The notes under the pieces were generated by a model. The model was not told the origin of the DNA. It was given only the letters and a program-made list of their open reading frames with translations, and did no database searches. Shown here piece by piece: positions 1 to 10,617 of a stretch of DNA of 64,000 nt. The position numbers were made by a program, and so were the translations under genes. This DNA is from Artemisia argyi (taxonomy: Eukaryota > Streptophyta > Magnoliopsida > Asterales > Asteraceae): the NCBI GenBank assembly GCA_030686995.1, contig CM060707.1, positions 83,399,472 to 83,463,471 of the forward strand, written 5' to 3'. Every line of letters begins with the position of its first letter. Within the stretch, counting starts at the first letter, position 1.

Positions 1-295
1 AATTTAGCTTATTTTCATCTCTAGTATTCTATTTTGATTGCATCTTAGTATTGGGTTAGTTGATTAGCAACTAATTCCGCCCAAATCCTTCAAACCCGAG
101 ATATTTACTTGCTTTCTAAAAAAAATATAATAATACAAAAAATAATCATCCCTCACCCTTAGAACTAGTATTTAGGCTTTCTAATCCTAGCGACACTATT
201 CCTAAGCTGAACGATCAATCCCCCGGTACTTGTCACTATACTATACTACAACGATCAGGTACACTGCCTGGTGGGGGTTGTAACCTTCTCGAGAT
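1..295. other. Unassigned sequence left of the Copia gag
   Basis: No gene is recognised here. Codons in the gag frame are open from about 174, but the residues before about 300 do not look like gag. The wording of the stretch around 200-270 resembles retrotransposon leader or LTR sequence, so a junction near 290-300 is possible. The Copia element's own 5' LTR, primer site and gag start are not present on the + strand of this window. Confidence 0.35.
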
Positions 296-302
296 CCCTC
301 GA

Positions 303-1205
303 GAGGTAAAGCCTGTTGCGATTCCCACGCATCACTTACCAGAATCAAAGGAAACCACTGGCATTAGGATCAATGACTCCCCTGACACTAGAAGTATATC
401 TAGTAATGATTCTAACACTTATGTCTCTTGTTCTTCCAGGGACAAGACCTCAGAGACCTCTAGTTATGCCAGCTGTGATTCCAAGACCAAGTCAGACTCA
501 CCCAAGTCCTCAATAAAGAATTCTGACAAGTCATCTTACAAGTCTGTGGACTCTGAAGTTGCTGCTGATGAAGTTCTTTCTAAGACAGCCTCTTCTGAAG
601 ACTTGTTATTTACTTCTTATGAAAACAATTCCTTTCAGTGTTTACAAAGCAATTCTATTTCTGGTGTTTCTTTGAATAATTCTATGTTTAATCAGACATC
701 TTTTGGATTGAATAAATCTTCTAAGAAGAAGAAGTGTTTTGTTTGTGGTAGCAAATTGCATTTAATTAAGGATTGTGATTTCCATGAGAAGAGGATGGGT
801 GTTTCTGTTGTTAATAATAGACCTAGACAAAAGTGGACTAAAACCTGTTCCAAACCCTCATTAGTTCCACAGGCTAAGTATAATGTCAGCAGAATGTATT
901 CCACTCCTGCTGATTAGATTGTTCCTTCTGATAGGCCTGCTTTTCATAATAGATATATAAATCCCAATAGAAATAGATATGGGTCACAACCATTTTATGG
1001 TTTTAATCATTGGTATGAATATACTGACCAAATGTTTATAGGAAGGGGTAATTGGGATTCTGCTGAAAAGTCCTCAGCAGATTGTTCTTGGACATACAAA
1101 AGACCATTTAACTACAGGGACTCCAGGAACAATTGTGGATCTAACTCAGCTTCTTGGGTTCATCATAATGATCCACAGGGCAGGCTCAAGTCTTTCATGA
1201 CTTAA
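303..1205 (+). pseudogene. Copia gag, C-terminal half with second zinc knuckle
   Basis: Gag builds the virus-like particle and its zinc knuckle binds element RNA. The frame is open from about 300 and serine-rich. A CX2CX4HX4C knuckle (CFVCGSKLHLIKDC) lies at 735-776. A nonsense TAG at 915-917 breaks the frame, after which the same frame runs on with basic, Tyr/Asn-rich codons to TAA 1203-1205. About 48 bases with several stops (1206-1253, ending in a splice-acceptor-like TTATAG) separate it from pol in the same frame. The N-terminal gag domain is missing here; a related N-terminal half sits inverted at 11937-13607. The gag assignment is firm; the exact 5' limit is not. Confidence 0.75.
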
Positions 1206-1253
1206 GTCTCTTAACATATTTTTGTTGTTGTATATTAACTTTCTTTGTTATAG

Positions 1254-4200
1254 GAACATCCTCTTCTTAATAAAGACTTAGGTATTGTTGATAGTGGCTG
1301 TTCAAGAAACATGTCTGGAAATCAAGAGAAGCTACATGACTTTGTACCAATTAATGGTGGTATAGTGAGGTTTGGAAGTGGAGTAGGAAGGATCACTGGC
1401 AAAGGAACCATTAGAACTCCAAAGGTGGATTTTGAGAATGTCTACTTTGTGAAGGAGCTTCAAGGATTCAATTTGTTCTCAGTCTCACAAATATGTGACA
1501 AAAAGCTTCCTGTGCTCTTCACTGAAGAAGGTTGTTTCATTCTTTCAACTGAGTTCAAAATACCTGATGACAATCATGTATTGCTAAAGGCTCCAAGAAA
1601 TCATAATCTGTATACATTTGACTTGAATGATGTCAAGCCAGAAGGTGATCTAACATGCTTGGTGGCTAAAGCATCCTTGGATGAATCTACTAAATGGCAT
1701 AGGAGGATGGCACATGTTAATTTTAAGGTCATCAACAAACTTGCTAAAGATGGACTTGTTCATGGACTTCCTTCCAAGATCTTCACCAATGAGCATAATT
1801 GTGTGGCTTGTAACAAGGGTAAGCAACACAAGGCTTCTTATAAAGCCATTACTGCAGTGAGCACAATCTCAGAACCATTGCAGCTGCTTCACATGGATCT
1901 TTTTGGTCCAACATCCATCAGGAGTATTGATCATAAGTACTTCTGTTTGGTGATCACTGATGCTTTCAGCAGATTCAGCTGGACATTTTTCTTGGTGACT
2001 AAAGATCAAACCTTTCAGGCACTCAAAGAATTTATGGCTCTAGTTGAAAACCAACTTAACAATAAGATTAAAGGTATAAGGTGTGACAATGGGACAGAGT
2101 TCAAAAATGCTAATCTCATTGAGCTTTGTGGTTTAAAGGGTATTAAAAGAGACTATAGCACTCCTAGGACTCCACAACAGAATGGAGTTGCTGAAAGGAA
2201 GAATAGAACCCTTATAGAGGCTGCAAGATCTGTGCTTGCTGACTCTAAACTTCCCACCATGTTTTGGACTGAAGCAGTTGGCACTGCCTGTTATGTATTG
2301 AATAGGGTGTTGATTACTAGACCTCACAATAAGACACCCTATGAGCTATTGACAGGGAAGAAGCCTACCATTGAACACTTGAAACCTTTTGGTTGTCAGG
2401 TGACCATTCTTAATACAAGTGATCACTTAGGCAAATTTGAAGCAAAAGCTGCTGAAGGGTATATTGTTGGTTACTCAGCTCATAGCAAGGCTTACAGGGT
2501 CTATAACTTGGCTGCAAAGAAGATAGAAGAGACTCTTAACCTGAAATTTCTGGAGGAGAATGTAAATATTCAAGGAAAAGGTCATGAATGGTATTTTGAC
2601 CTTGATTATCTTACAGATTATTTGGGTTATGCTAGACACAAAACTAACCCCTCTGCAGGTATACAAGTGTCATCTTCTAACAATGCAGGTATACTACATG
2701 ATGATTCAGATAGTGATTCAGAATGTGATGAACCCACTATTGTTGTAACTACTCTACCAATTCAAATAGCAGATCCTCCTAACAAAGAAGCCTCTGATGC
2801 CAAATCTGCTGATGATGTGGAAAATTCAACCTATGCAGAAGATATTGCTAGACTCAAAAAGCAAGAACATGCAGCTGCCGAGGAAGCTAAAAGACTTGGT
2901 CTTGAATTTGCTTAAGACACTGAAGCCCTCTTAAAACAAGCTGCTGTTGAAGAAAGCAGAAAACCTAGTTCTGCTGATGCATCAGCTGATGCAACTGTTG
3001 ATTCTGCTAATGGAGATTCTGCTGAAGGCATTTCTGCTGCAGTTCCTGTTTCCACTGAAACTTCCACAAGATTGGATGAACCTCATGGCAGGTTTCCAAC
3101 TCCCTCAGATCTTGCTAATGTTGAGCAAAGTGATGGCATTTTTCAATCAGTTTCTTATGATGAAGACTTTGCTCCTACTTTAACCAATCTTGATACCTCC
3201 ATTGATGTTAATCCTGTTACAACTAAAAGGATCAACACCATTCATCCACAAGATAATATACTTGGTGATCCAAATGCTATGGTACTCACCAGGAGTGCCA
3301 TTAAGAATACCAAGTTTGGGTAATGTGCATTTTTGACTTATGTATCCACTTAGAAGAGAGACAATCACACAGATCAGAAGCATTGTTTGTTTGCTTGTTT
3401 CTTGTCCCAAGTTGAACCAACAAGTATTAAATAGGCTTTGAGTGAGCCTAGCTGGGTTGAAGCTATGCAAGAAGAAATGCAACAATTCAAGAATCAAGAT
3501 GTTTGGGTACTTGTTGATCTACCTGCAGGGAAAATTGCAATTGGGACCAAGTGGATCTTAAAATACAAGAGGGATGCCAGAGGTATTGTGGTTAGAAATA
3601 AAGCAAGATTGGTGGCTCAAGGTTTCAGACAAGAAGAAGGGATTGACTACACTGAGGTCTTTGCACCTGTTGCTAGGGTTGAGGCCATTAGACTATTTTT
3701 AGCCTTTACCTCATATATGGGGTTTAAGGTCTATCAGATGGATGTCAAGAGTGCCTTTCTCTATGGAAAAATTGAAGAGGAGGTATATGTTACTCAACCA
3801 CAGGGCTTTAAAGACCCCCATCATCCTAAGAAGGTTTACAAAGTTGTCAAGGCACTTTATGGACTTCACCAAGCACCAAGAGCATGGTATGCTAGATTGT
3901 CTACATTTCTTTTGGAGCATGGATACATAAGAGGAGCTATTGATAAGACCCTCTTTATTAATAAAAACTATAGGGACATCATTCTAGTACAGGTATATGT
4001 AGATGACATCATCTTTGGATCTACAAAGGAAGCATGGTGCAGGGAATTTGAAGATTTGATGAAAGGTGAATTTCAAATGAGTGCAATGGGGGAGTTAACC
4101 TTTTTCCTAGGGCTGCAAGTCAAACAACAACCTGAAGGGATCTTTATTCATCAGGAGAAGTATGTTAAAGATATTTTGGAAAAGTTTGACTTTGAACTTT

Positions 4201-4937
4201 TGAGGACTGCTACCACTCCATATGAACCACCCAAGCTTAAGAATCCAAATGAGCAAGATGAGACTGTGAATGTTCATCTTTATAGGTCCATGATTGGATC
4301 ACTCATGTATCTAACAGCTTCTAGGCCTGACATTACCTTTGCTGTCAGTGCTTGCTCAAGACATCAAGTCACTCCACTGACTTCCCACCTAAATGCTGTG
4401 AAGAAAATTTTCAAGTACATCAAGGGCCAACCCAAACTAGGCCTTTGGTACCCAAGGGATTCACCATTTGTGTTGGAGGCTTACAATGATAGTGATTATG
4501 CTGGAGCTAATTTGGATAGGAAGTCCACAATAGGAGGTTGTCAATTTCTTGATAGAAGACTCATCTCTTGGCAGTGCAAGAAACAAACCATAGTGGCTAC
4601 TTCTACTACTGAAGCAGAATATGTTACTGCTGCCAATTGCTGTGGTCAGGTACTTTGGATTCAAAATCAGATGTTGGATTATGGGTTTAACTTTATGAAC
4701 ACTAAAATCTACATTGATAATCAAAGTACTATTTCTATTGTTAAAAATCCTGTTTTTCATCAGAGAACTAAACATATAGAAATTAGGCACCATTTTATAA
4801 GAGATGCAAATGAGAAGCATCTAATTCAAGTGCTTAAAATTCACACTAATGATAATGTGGTTGATTTGTTAACAAAAGCTTTTGATGGACCTAGGTTTAA
4901 TCACCTAGTTGTCAACATTGGGATGGTTAACCCTTGA
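1254..4937 (+). pseudogene. Copia pol polyprotein (protease, integrase, RT, RNase H), nonsense-damaged
   Basis: One reading frame encodes the enzymes for reverse transcription and integration in Copia order. The aspartic protease motif VDSGCSRNMSG starts at about 1287. The integrase zinc region (H...H, CVACNKGK) lies near 1700-1830. The integrase core D/D/E residues sit in HMDLFGP, CDNGTEF and NGVAERKNR (about 1890-2200). The Copia-type RT spans about 3450-4250 with catalytic YVDD at 3996-4007, and RNase H ends with the KHIEIRHHF region near 4770. Four in-frame nonsense codons (2913 TAA, 3321 TAA, 3351 TAG, 3432 TAG) cluster in the linker between integrase and RT; no frameshift is needed. Protease-integrase-RT order makes it Copia, not Gypsy. 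It is inactive as it stands, although the integrase and RT blocks are intact. Confidence 0.93.
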
Positions 4938-4947
4938 ATGCTATGTT

Positions 4948-4976
4948 TGAGGGGAGGCGTAAGCCTCAGGGGAGGA
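4948..4976 (+). other. Extra polypurine tracts just after pol
   Basis: Two purine tracts (GAGGGGAGG at 4949-4957 and AGGGGAGGA at 4968-4976) lie 11-40 bases after the pol stop. The second is followed by TTGTA, so AGGGGAGGATTGTA here is identical to the true 3' LTR junction at 11476-11489. Repeated PPT copies after pol are known from Sireviruses; whether this copy primes plus-strand DNA cannot be seen. Confidence 0.65.
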
Positions 4977-5179
4977 TTGTACATGTTGTATTTATGTAGA
5001 TTATTATGTTTTCTAGAATTAAGCTTACTAACTTTGTTTTGCAGGTTTCTATCTAATTTTGTATATTATTTTGGTTGTTCTTTTGTGTTTTGTTTGAATG
5101 TTTGGTTTCAGATCATGTTTTTGCTGATATACAAAGATCTACATTCAGTGAAATTAGATGTAAAGACATAAAAGTAAAT

Positions 5180-5185
5180 TTTATT
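5180..5185 (-). terminator. Poly(A) signal of antisense ORF 1
   Basis: AATAAA on the minus strand, about 190 bases past the stop of the antisense ORF at 5373-5714. With the TATA box at 5785-5792 it would delimit a short antisense transcript of roughly 600 nt. Confidence 0.45.
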
Positions 5186-5372
5186 CATCAGTGGAAAGCT
5201 TGGTACATCAAGATCTGTCATCAAAAGAAACACAAAATACATCAAACAACAACAAACAACCACCACCACATCCCTAAACCTCAACTCCCTACTCCATCTT
5301 CCTCTTCCCCTTGCCCAAGTCCTTTGGGTCGGGCATTTTCTTGTGGACCCCTCTGGATTGCATGTCCTTGTT

Positions 5373-5714
5373 CTAGAGTTTGGGAGCTGCAAGACCAAGG
5401 ACCACCTTCAATGGACCCTTCTTTCTTCTTGAGGACTGTGGCTCTTCAGGGACAGAGATCCTTCTCATATCTGCACATACTCTTTCCATTTCACTGGTTA
5501 AGAATGCAGTGACAGGAGTGAAATCAGGGACAACCATAGCAAGAGGAGTTGGTGTTTCCTCAGCTTCAGTGGTTTCTTCTGATGAGGTTGGAGATGGACA
5601 AAACTCTGAAGGTCCTTCACCTAAGTAATAGTATGATCTTTGGTTTTGAGGTATGTCAAAGGTAGAGTCTGATGAATCAGAAGAGATTTCAATGACTTTG
5701 GGGGATGGCTTCAT
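5373..5714 (-). CDS. Antisense accessory ORF 1 of the Copia element (113 aa)
   Basis: Unknown function. A small Ser/Asp/Glu-rich protein encoded opposite to gag-pol in the region between pol and the 3' LTR. The N-terminus reads KVIEISSDSSDS, a hydrophobic patch next to an acidic/serine run, as in SUMO-interacting motifs. The C-terminus has a basic patch and KVVLGLAAPKL. The ORF at 6113-6637 has matching ends (LINLSSDSSDT; PEKPQSS; KVVLGLPCPQ), so the two are duplicates. ATG start; a TATAAATA box lies 71 bases upstream and AATAAA downstream. Independent transcription is inferred. Antisense accessory ORFs are known in some plant LTR elements, mainly Gypsy Tat types. Confidence 0.6.
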   Translation of the reverse strand: MKPSPKVIEISSDSSDSTFDIPQNQRSYYYLGEGPSEFCPSPTSSEETTEAEETPTPLAMVVPDFTPVTAFLTSEMERVCADMRRISVPEEPQSSRRKKGPLKVVLGLAAPKL

Positions 5715-5784
5715 GTTTTGAATGTGAGAAAGACTTTAGGATATGTTATTTGTAGGATGGTCAGTTGATTATGACTTGAAGACT

Positions 5785-5792
5785 TATTTATA
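5785..5792 (-). promoter_or_regulatory. TATA box for antisense ORF 1
   Basis: TATAAATA on the minus strand, 71 bases before the ATG. The second antisense ORF has the same octamer 75 bases before its ATG. Confidence 0.5.
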
Positions 5793-6112
5793 AAGACATG
5801 ATTTGGGTTTAATGTGAGTTAATGTAAGTAAATGGGAGGTAGTTGAGTCAGTAGCAATTACTAATTGTGCAAGTTGTCAACTTAAGTGGATTCTTTGGAT
5901 GAAAGTCAATGGTTTGACCAACATGCTGCTGATACTATCTATTTTGTTGTTAAATGTGTTCCTGCTGATGACTTATTCAAGATCAATTTATTCAGGGGAA
6001 TGCTAATCTATCAGAAGAATTAAAACAAGTAAAAATTAACAAGGCAAATTTGTATTGATTCTTCAGAAGTACAATACAAGACAGTGAAATTGAAAGATTA
6101 ACAACAAAGTTC

Positions 6113-6637
6113 CTATTCTACTTTGCCCTTGCCCTTGCCTTCCACAGTCTTCTCCTTCCCTTTGTTGTTGATGTTGAAGAGTCCTTGCCACTGAGGACAG
6201 GGCAAACCTAAAACAACCTTTCTGGTCTTTGGCAATGGGGAATTTACTTTTCTTTTTCTTGGACGAGAGGACTGAGGCTTCTCAGGGGTTGTAGGGTTGT
6301 AAAGTGCATCATCATCATCATCATCATCCTCTTCATCAGAAGAAGTGAAGATGAAGGGAGACTCCTCAGGATTGGGAACTCTGTTTGCCCTCTCCAATGC
6401 ATTCCATCTTCTCTCCATCTCTCTCTGGTACTCTGGATCATCGATTTCAGAAGGGTATGGTGGAAGATCTTCTGATGATGAACTAGGAGCAGGGACATCA
6501 TGTCTCTTCTTCTTGGCTTGTTCCTTTGTGAGACCACGAGGACATGTTGGCATATTGAGTGGTGGTGGAGATGTTAGTGAGTCAGATGTATCAGAGGAGT
6601 CAGAAGAAAGGTTGATGAGATGTTGATTGGAAGCCAT
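6113..6637 (-). CDS. Antisense accessory ORF 2 of the Copia element (174 aa)
   Basis: Unknown function; a longer paralogue of the antisense ORF at 5373-5714. The protein starts MASNQHLINLSSDSSDTSD, then has a Pro-rich segment, KKKRHD, a Glu/Asp-rich middle with a run of about seven Asp encoded by a GAT repeat (6307-6328), a basic PRKRK stretch that could be a nuclear localisation signal, the shared KVVLGLPCPQ block and a Lys/Gly-rich tail. It has no stops or frameshifts although pol of the same element is broken. Its ATG lies 75 bases after a TATAAATA box in a 540-bp spacer shared with the divergent sense ORF at 7178. A chromatin or transcription-related role is only a guess from composition. 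Confidence 0.62.
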   Translation of the reverse strand: MASNQHLINLSSDSSDTSDSLTSPPPLNMPTCPRGLTKEQAKKKRHDVPAPSSSSEDLPPYPSEIDDPEYQREMERRWNALERANRVPNPEESPFIFTSSDEEDDDDDDDALYNPTTPEKPQSSRPRKRKVNSPLPKTRKVVLGLPCPQWQGLFNINNKGKEKTVEGKGKGKVE

Positions 6638-7177
6638 GGATGTATTGTTGATTGGAGGTATTATAATTAGGGATTTGATTTGAGTGGAGAGATTTGGGGA
6701 TAATTAGACTTTATTTATAATATCACCCAACCGCGTGTCTTTATTACCATAAATGCGAGGTAGTTTGGAGATAATTAAGGGTTCTTTAAAATTTGAATTA
6801 AGAGATCTTTTTCAAAGATATTTGATTTCCACTGAAGGGACGATTCTGCTGATTGATTCTACGAAAGGCTTAGTTGAATGAATGGTTGACCGTAGTCAAC
6901 ATTTGACTATTTTCTGCGGATTGACCATTTGATTTCAGCCGATTGACTTGGTTTCTTCGGATGAGTCAGTTAATTGGGATTTACTTTAGTTGATTATTGG
7001 TCAAAGATTTCTTTCCAATAATTCATATCCGTTTCATTCCACGTTTGGTAACATCCATAATTAACCAAGACGTGCATATCCCACTCCCAATTTAATTGAT
7101 TCCCTCTTGCTATAAAGTTTCAAAAACCATTTCAATATTCTTCAGAACTCCCAACCCTAATTTATTATTCTTAATCA
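6638..7177. promoter_or_regulatory. Divergent promoter spacer between antisense ORF 2 and accessory ORF 3
   Basis: This 540-bp spacer separates head-to-head ORFs. Minus-strand TATAAATA is at 6712-6719 (75 bases before the antisense ATG). Plus-strand TATAAAG is at 7111-7117 (61 bases before the ORF 3 ATG). In between lie TTCTGCTGATT (about 6846) and TTCTGCGGATT (about 6912), which match the repeated TTCCTGCGGA/TTCTGCTGAT words of the element's LTR (11530-11600). This suggests common regulatory input. Promoter activity is inferred from layout and motifs only. Confidence 0.5.
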
Positions 7178-10100
7178 ATGGCTGAACTACATTTCAAAGG
7201 TGATCATAACAAACATGCCTTTCTTAGTCGTGGTAAGAATGATGAAGATTATGTGGGAATGATGGAGTTTCTTCAAAGATCCAAGATTCGTTATGCTCTG
7301 CTCCAATATCCAAGTGTTATTCATGAGTCTCTTGTTGTACAATTTTGGGAAACCGCACAAATAAGGACTGTTGAAGATGGACCAACAGAGATTGTTACTG
7401 TCATAGATGGGGAAGAATATGTGGTTACTGAGTCATTGGTTAGGACTCAACTTCAGTTAGATAATGAAGGAGAGGTGACTGATTTGCCTAAAGGAGAGAT
7501 ACTAAGAGGCCTTCAGGCTGCCGGCTATAGTGGTGATGGGAACGTATGGTACAAGAATCTGTTTTGTCCAAAATGGAGGTTTTTGACACATACTTTGCTT
7601 CAGTGCATGGGTTCTAAGTCTGGTGGATGGGACCAATTCTCTACAGACATTGCTCTTGCCATTGTGTGTCTCTCTCAGGGAAGAACATTTAACTTTTCTA
7701 GGTATATCTTTAATGCTATGCTTGAAAATGTTAAGGATACTAAACTTAAATATTTATTGTATCCTAGGTTTCTTCAAATCATTTTAGATATTCAGACCAC
7801 TGACCCTACTCATTTGCCTGTTAAGGGTTTATCTAAAAAGTTGTTTGCCCAAATGAAATTTAAATTTACTGGTGAACACAGACCCTTACTTCCAGCTATG
7901 TTGCCTGGTGGCAATGCTCCTGATGGAGTAGCTGCTGATGCAGCTGCTGATGCCCCAGTGGGCAATCCTCCTAATGGAGAAGCAGCTGATGTAGCTGCTG
8001 ATGGTCAGGATTCTCCTGATGCTCAAGCACCAGAGGATTCTCCTGAAAGAACTGAAGATGCTCCTGATGCAAATGCATCAGTTGCTCCTGATGTTCAGCC
8101 TCCACTCTCTCCAAGGCCACCCACACCTGTACCTTCACCAATGGATATCAATTCTCCTGAACATGAGTTCAATGAGAATTTAGGCTTTGACCAACCTGTA
8201 CACTCACCACAATTTACCAGACTTCCCACACCTAGTCCTTTGAGACCTCACTTTGAGCATCATGCAGATGTAGATGTAAATTTAGATTATTCTACTCATA
8301 GGACCAATGATGCTTCCAATACCACAGATATCCCTGTTGGTGGAGCTGAAGGTCCTGTTACTCTCACTTTTGTATCTGCTTTGTTAAACAGGTATGTTGC
8401 TAAGGTGGACAAGTTGGAGAATGATCTGAACTTCACCAAAAAGAATCTTAGCAATGCTGTTCTGACTCTAATTGGAAGAGTTAAGAAGTTAGAGGGTAAG
8501 CTTAAGCAAAGGAAGAAACAAGGTGTGGTGTATGACTCAGATGAGGACTCTACTAAAGCATCAGACAACATTGACTTGGAAGGCCTTGAACTTCTTGCTG
8601 CTACCACTTTGGAGAGTGTTCAGAAGAATGCTGACACTAGGCCTGAACCATCTGTTGCTCCAACTGCTGATGTTGCTCATTCTACTGATGCAAGTGTACC
8701 AAAGGACTCCAGAGTCATTTATATCAGAAGAAAGCATTCTGCTGATAAGAAGTACGTTGATGCTCCTAGAAAGAAGACTTCTGCTGATGTTCATAGAAAG
8801 GAATCTTTTCCTACTACTATGCCAGAAGTGAGCACTCATAGTCCATCAGTAGATATCCAAGCTGATCTTCCTCATGATTCTCCTGATAAGACTTTTGTTC
8901 CTCCTGAGAAGAAAGATAAAGGAAAGTCTATATTGATTGATCAAGGCATTCCTTCCAGAGTAAAATCCAAGGTGGAACTTGCTAATGAAAAACTTAGTGA
9001 GATTGCTGCTGCACATTTGCAAGCTCAAGAGGAAGCTGCAGCTACTAAAGTTCAATTGGATTTGAAAGCTTCAGAAGCATTAGCTAGGAAAATTCAAGAT
9101 GATTGGGATAAGATGGGACCTCAATTTACTAGCACCTTGCCTGCTGAAAAAAGAAAGGAACTAGATGAAATTGCTAAGAATCTTTCTGCAGCACAATGGG
9201 AGAATTTGGCTGAACAAGCTGCCTCTAAGCCTAATTTGGGCGAATCTGCGCTTGGAGTTGATAATCCTGCTTTTGTTCAGATGATGGTTGAAAGAGGAAG
9301 ATTGCAGAGACAACAGGAGGCAGAAAATAAAGCTAAGTATCAAAGGGAAAGGCCTTGGACTAAACAAGAAATAAAGAAATACATGAGGAATTTTGTAAAG
9401 AATCAGGGATGTTCTATGTTTGGGTCAGGCTGGACTCAAAAGAAGGTTTGGGGTTTTTCAGATAAGCAGCTCACCTTCTACTATGACAAGATCATTTCAA
9501 ATCTTCATTCCTCTGGTATACATGTTCAAGATGTTTTGGAGTTTAGAGGAAGACTTATGGATGGGCCTGAAGCTAAGAAAGCTAAGCTTCATGAGACTAT
9601 GCTCAACCTGCTGAGTCTATTGGGTCTTTTCATGGTGGTCAGGAGAATGTGCAACTTCCTTCAGTCTTGCCTCAGAAGGATGATACTCCTGATGCTCAGA
9701 AGGATGATACTCCTGATGCTCAGATGGATGATACTCCTGCTGCTTCTCATCATGATACTGCTGAATCTCATCCTGATACCACTGAAGCTCCACATGATGT
9801 TACCAATGATGCTTCAAAAGATACTCCAATTGAAGTACCTGATGATGATGATTCTGCAGATGTTCCTGCTGATACTTCCAAACAAGTGCCTAAAGAAGAA
9901 CCTGCTGATGGTCCTTCTATTCCTGTTACTACTGGCACTAGGAGAAAGACTAAAGCTATCAAGAGGAAGGCTCCAAAAGATATTCCTTTAGAGGATAGTA
10001 CTACTTTCCTTGATTATGCTTCTGATGATGGTCAAGACCCTGTTGTATGGGAGAAAATTGTGAAGTGGGAACTTGTTGATACTGAGCTTGGTCAAGGAAA

Positions 10101-10617
10101 AGTGAATGTCATAACTAGACAAGATGGAACTACCAAGACATTCTTGTTTCTGAGCCAGATCTTACATATGGTGGACAAGCAAGATCTTTTCTCACTTTAT
10201 GATTGGGTTTCCAAGTACTATCAAACTCATTCCCCTGATGACATTGGAATGTATTTGATGGGTGATTTGCAGATTCTGTGTGATTCTTATAAAGGTGATT
10301 CTGGTGTAAGGTTTCAAGTATGGAAAGGTCAAAAGACATGGGTGGTTGACTATTGGAAGTTCTTTCCACTTCCTAATGTTCATATGATTGTAACAACCAC
10401 TGGTAAGACCTTATACTGCTGGGCTGATGTTCTTTACCCAATAACAAAGGAAGTAATGCATCTCATGCTGGAGACAAAGTTATCTGTTCCTTTGGATATG
10501 ACTGAAAATGATCTTCATCTTGCTGAACAATTGGTAAGGTTCATCAGAAGAAGTATCCTGACTAAGAAGGAACTGGCAACCAAGCATGGCATTCAAATGG
10601 ATTCATATCTGCAATGA
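7178..10617 (+). pseudogene. Post-pol accessory ORF 3 of the Copia element (one frameshift, about 1146 codons)
   Basis: Function unknown; it lies where Sireviruses carry an envelope-like ORF, but I see no signal peptide, membrane anchor or other envelope feature. The N-terminal 230 residues form a folded-looking domain (EFLQRSKIRYALLQYPSVI; CLSQGRTFNFSRYIF; YLLYPRFLQIIL). Next come Ala/Pro/Asp-rich repeats, a coiled-coil-like segment (about residues 395-450), an Ala/Glu/Lys helix-rich stretch (about 590-720), then an acidic segment with DTPDAQ repeats. The C-terminal domain (VVWEKIVKWELVDT; KTLYCWADVLYPIT) is in another frame. The frame changes by one base near 9595-9601, so residues of the first frame after about 808 are spurious. 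ATG 61 bases after TATAAAG. A degenerate relative lies at 61860-64000. Confidence 0.7.
9675..9740 (+). repeat. 24-bp tandem repeat inside accessory ORF 3
   Basis: Two near-identical 24-base units and a partial third encode KDDTPDAQ repeats, just downstream of the frameshift. Slippage-prone sequence of this kind may explain the nearby indel. Confidence 0.75.

Noticed and set aside
9601..9991. Leu/Met-rich tail of the first ORF 3 frame as a membrane domain
   Set aside because: It arises from reading the DTPDAQ repeat out of frame after a one-base shift; the other frame gives the sensible continuation.
7178..10617. Accessory ORF 3 as a retroviral envelope protein
   Set aside because: No signal peptide, transmembrane anchor or cleavage motif; position alone does not support that role.
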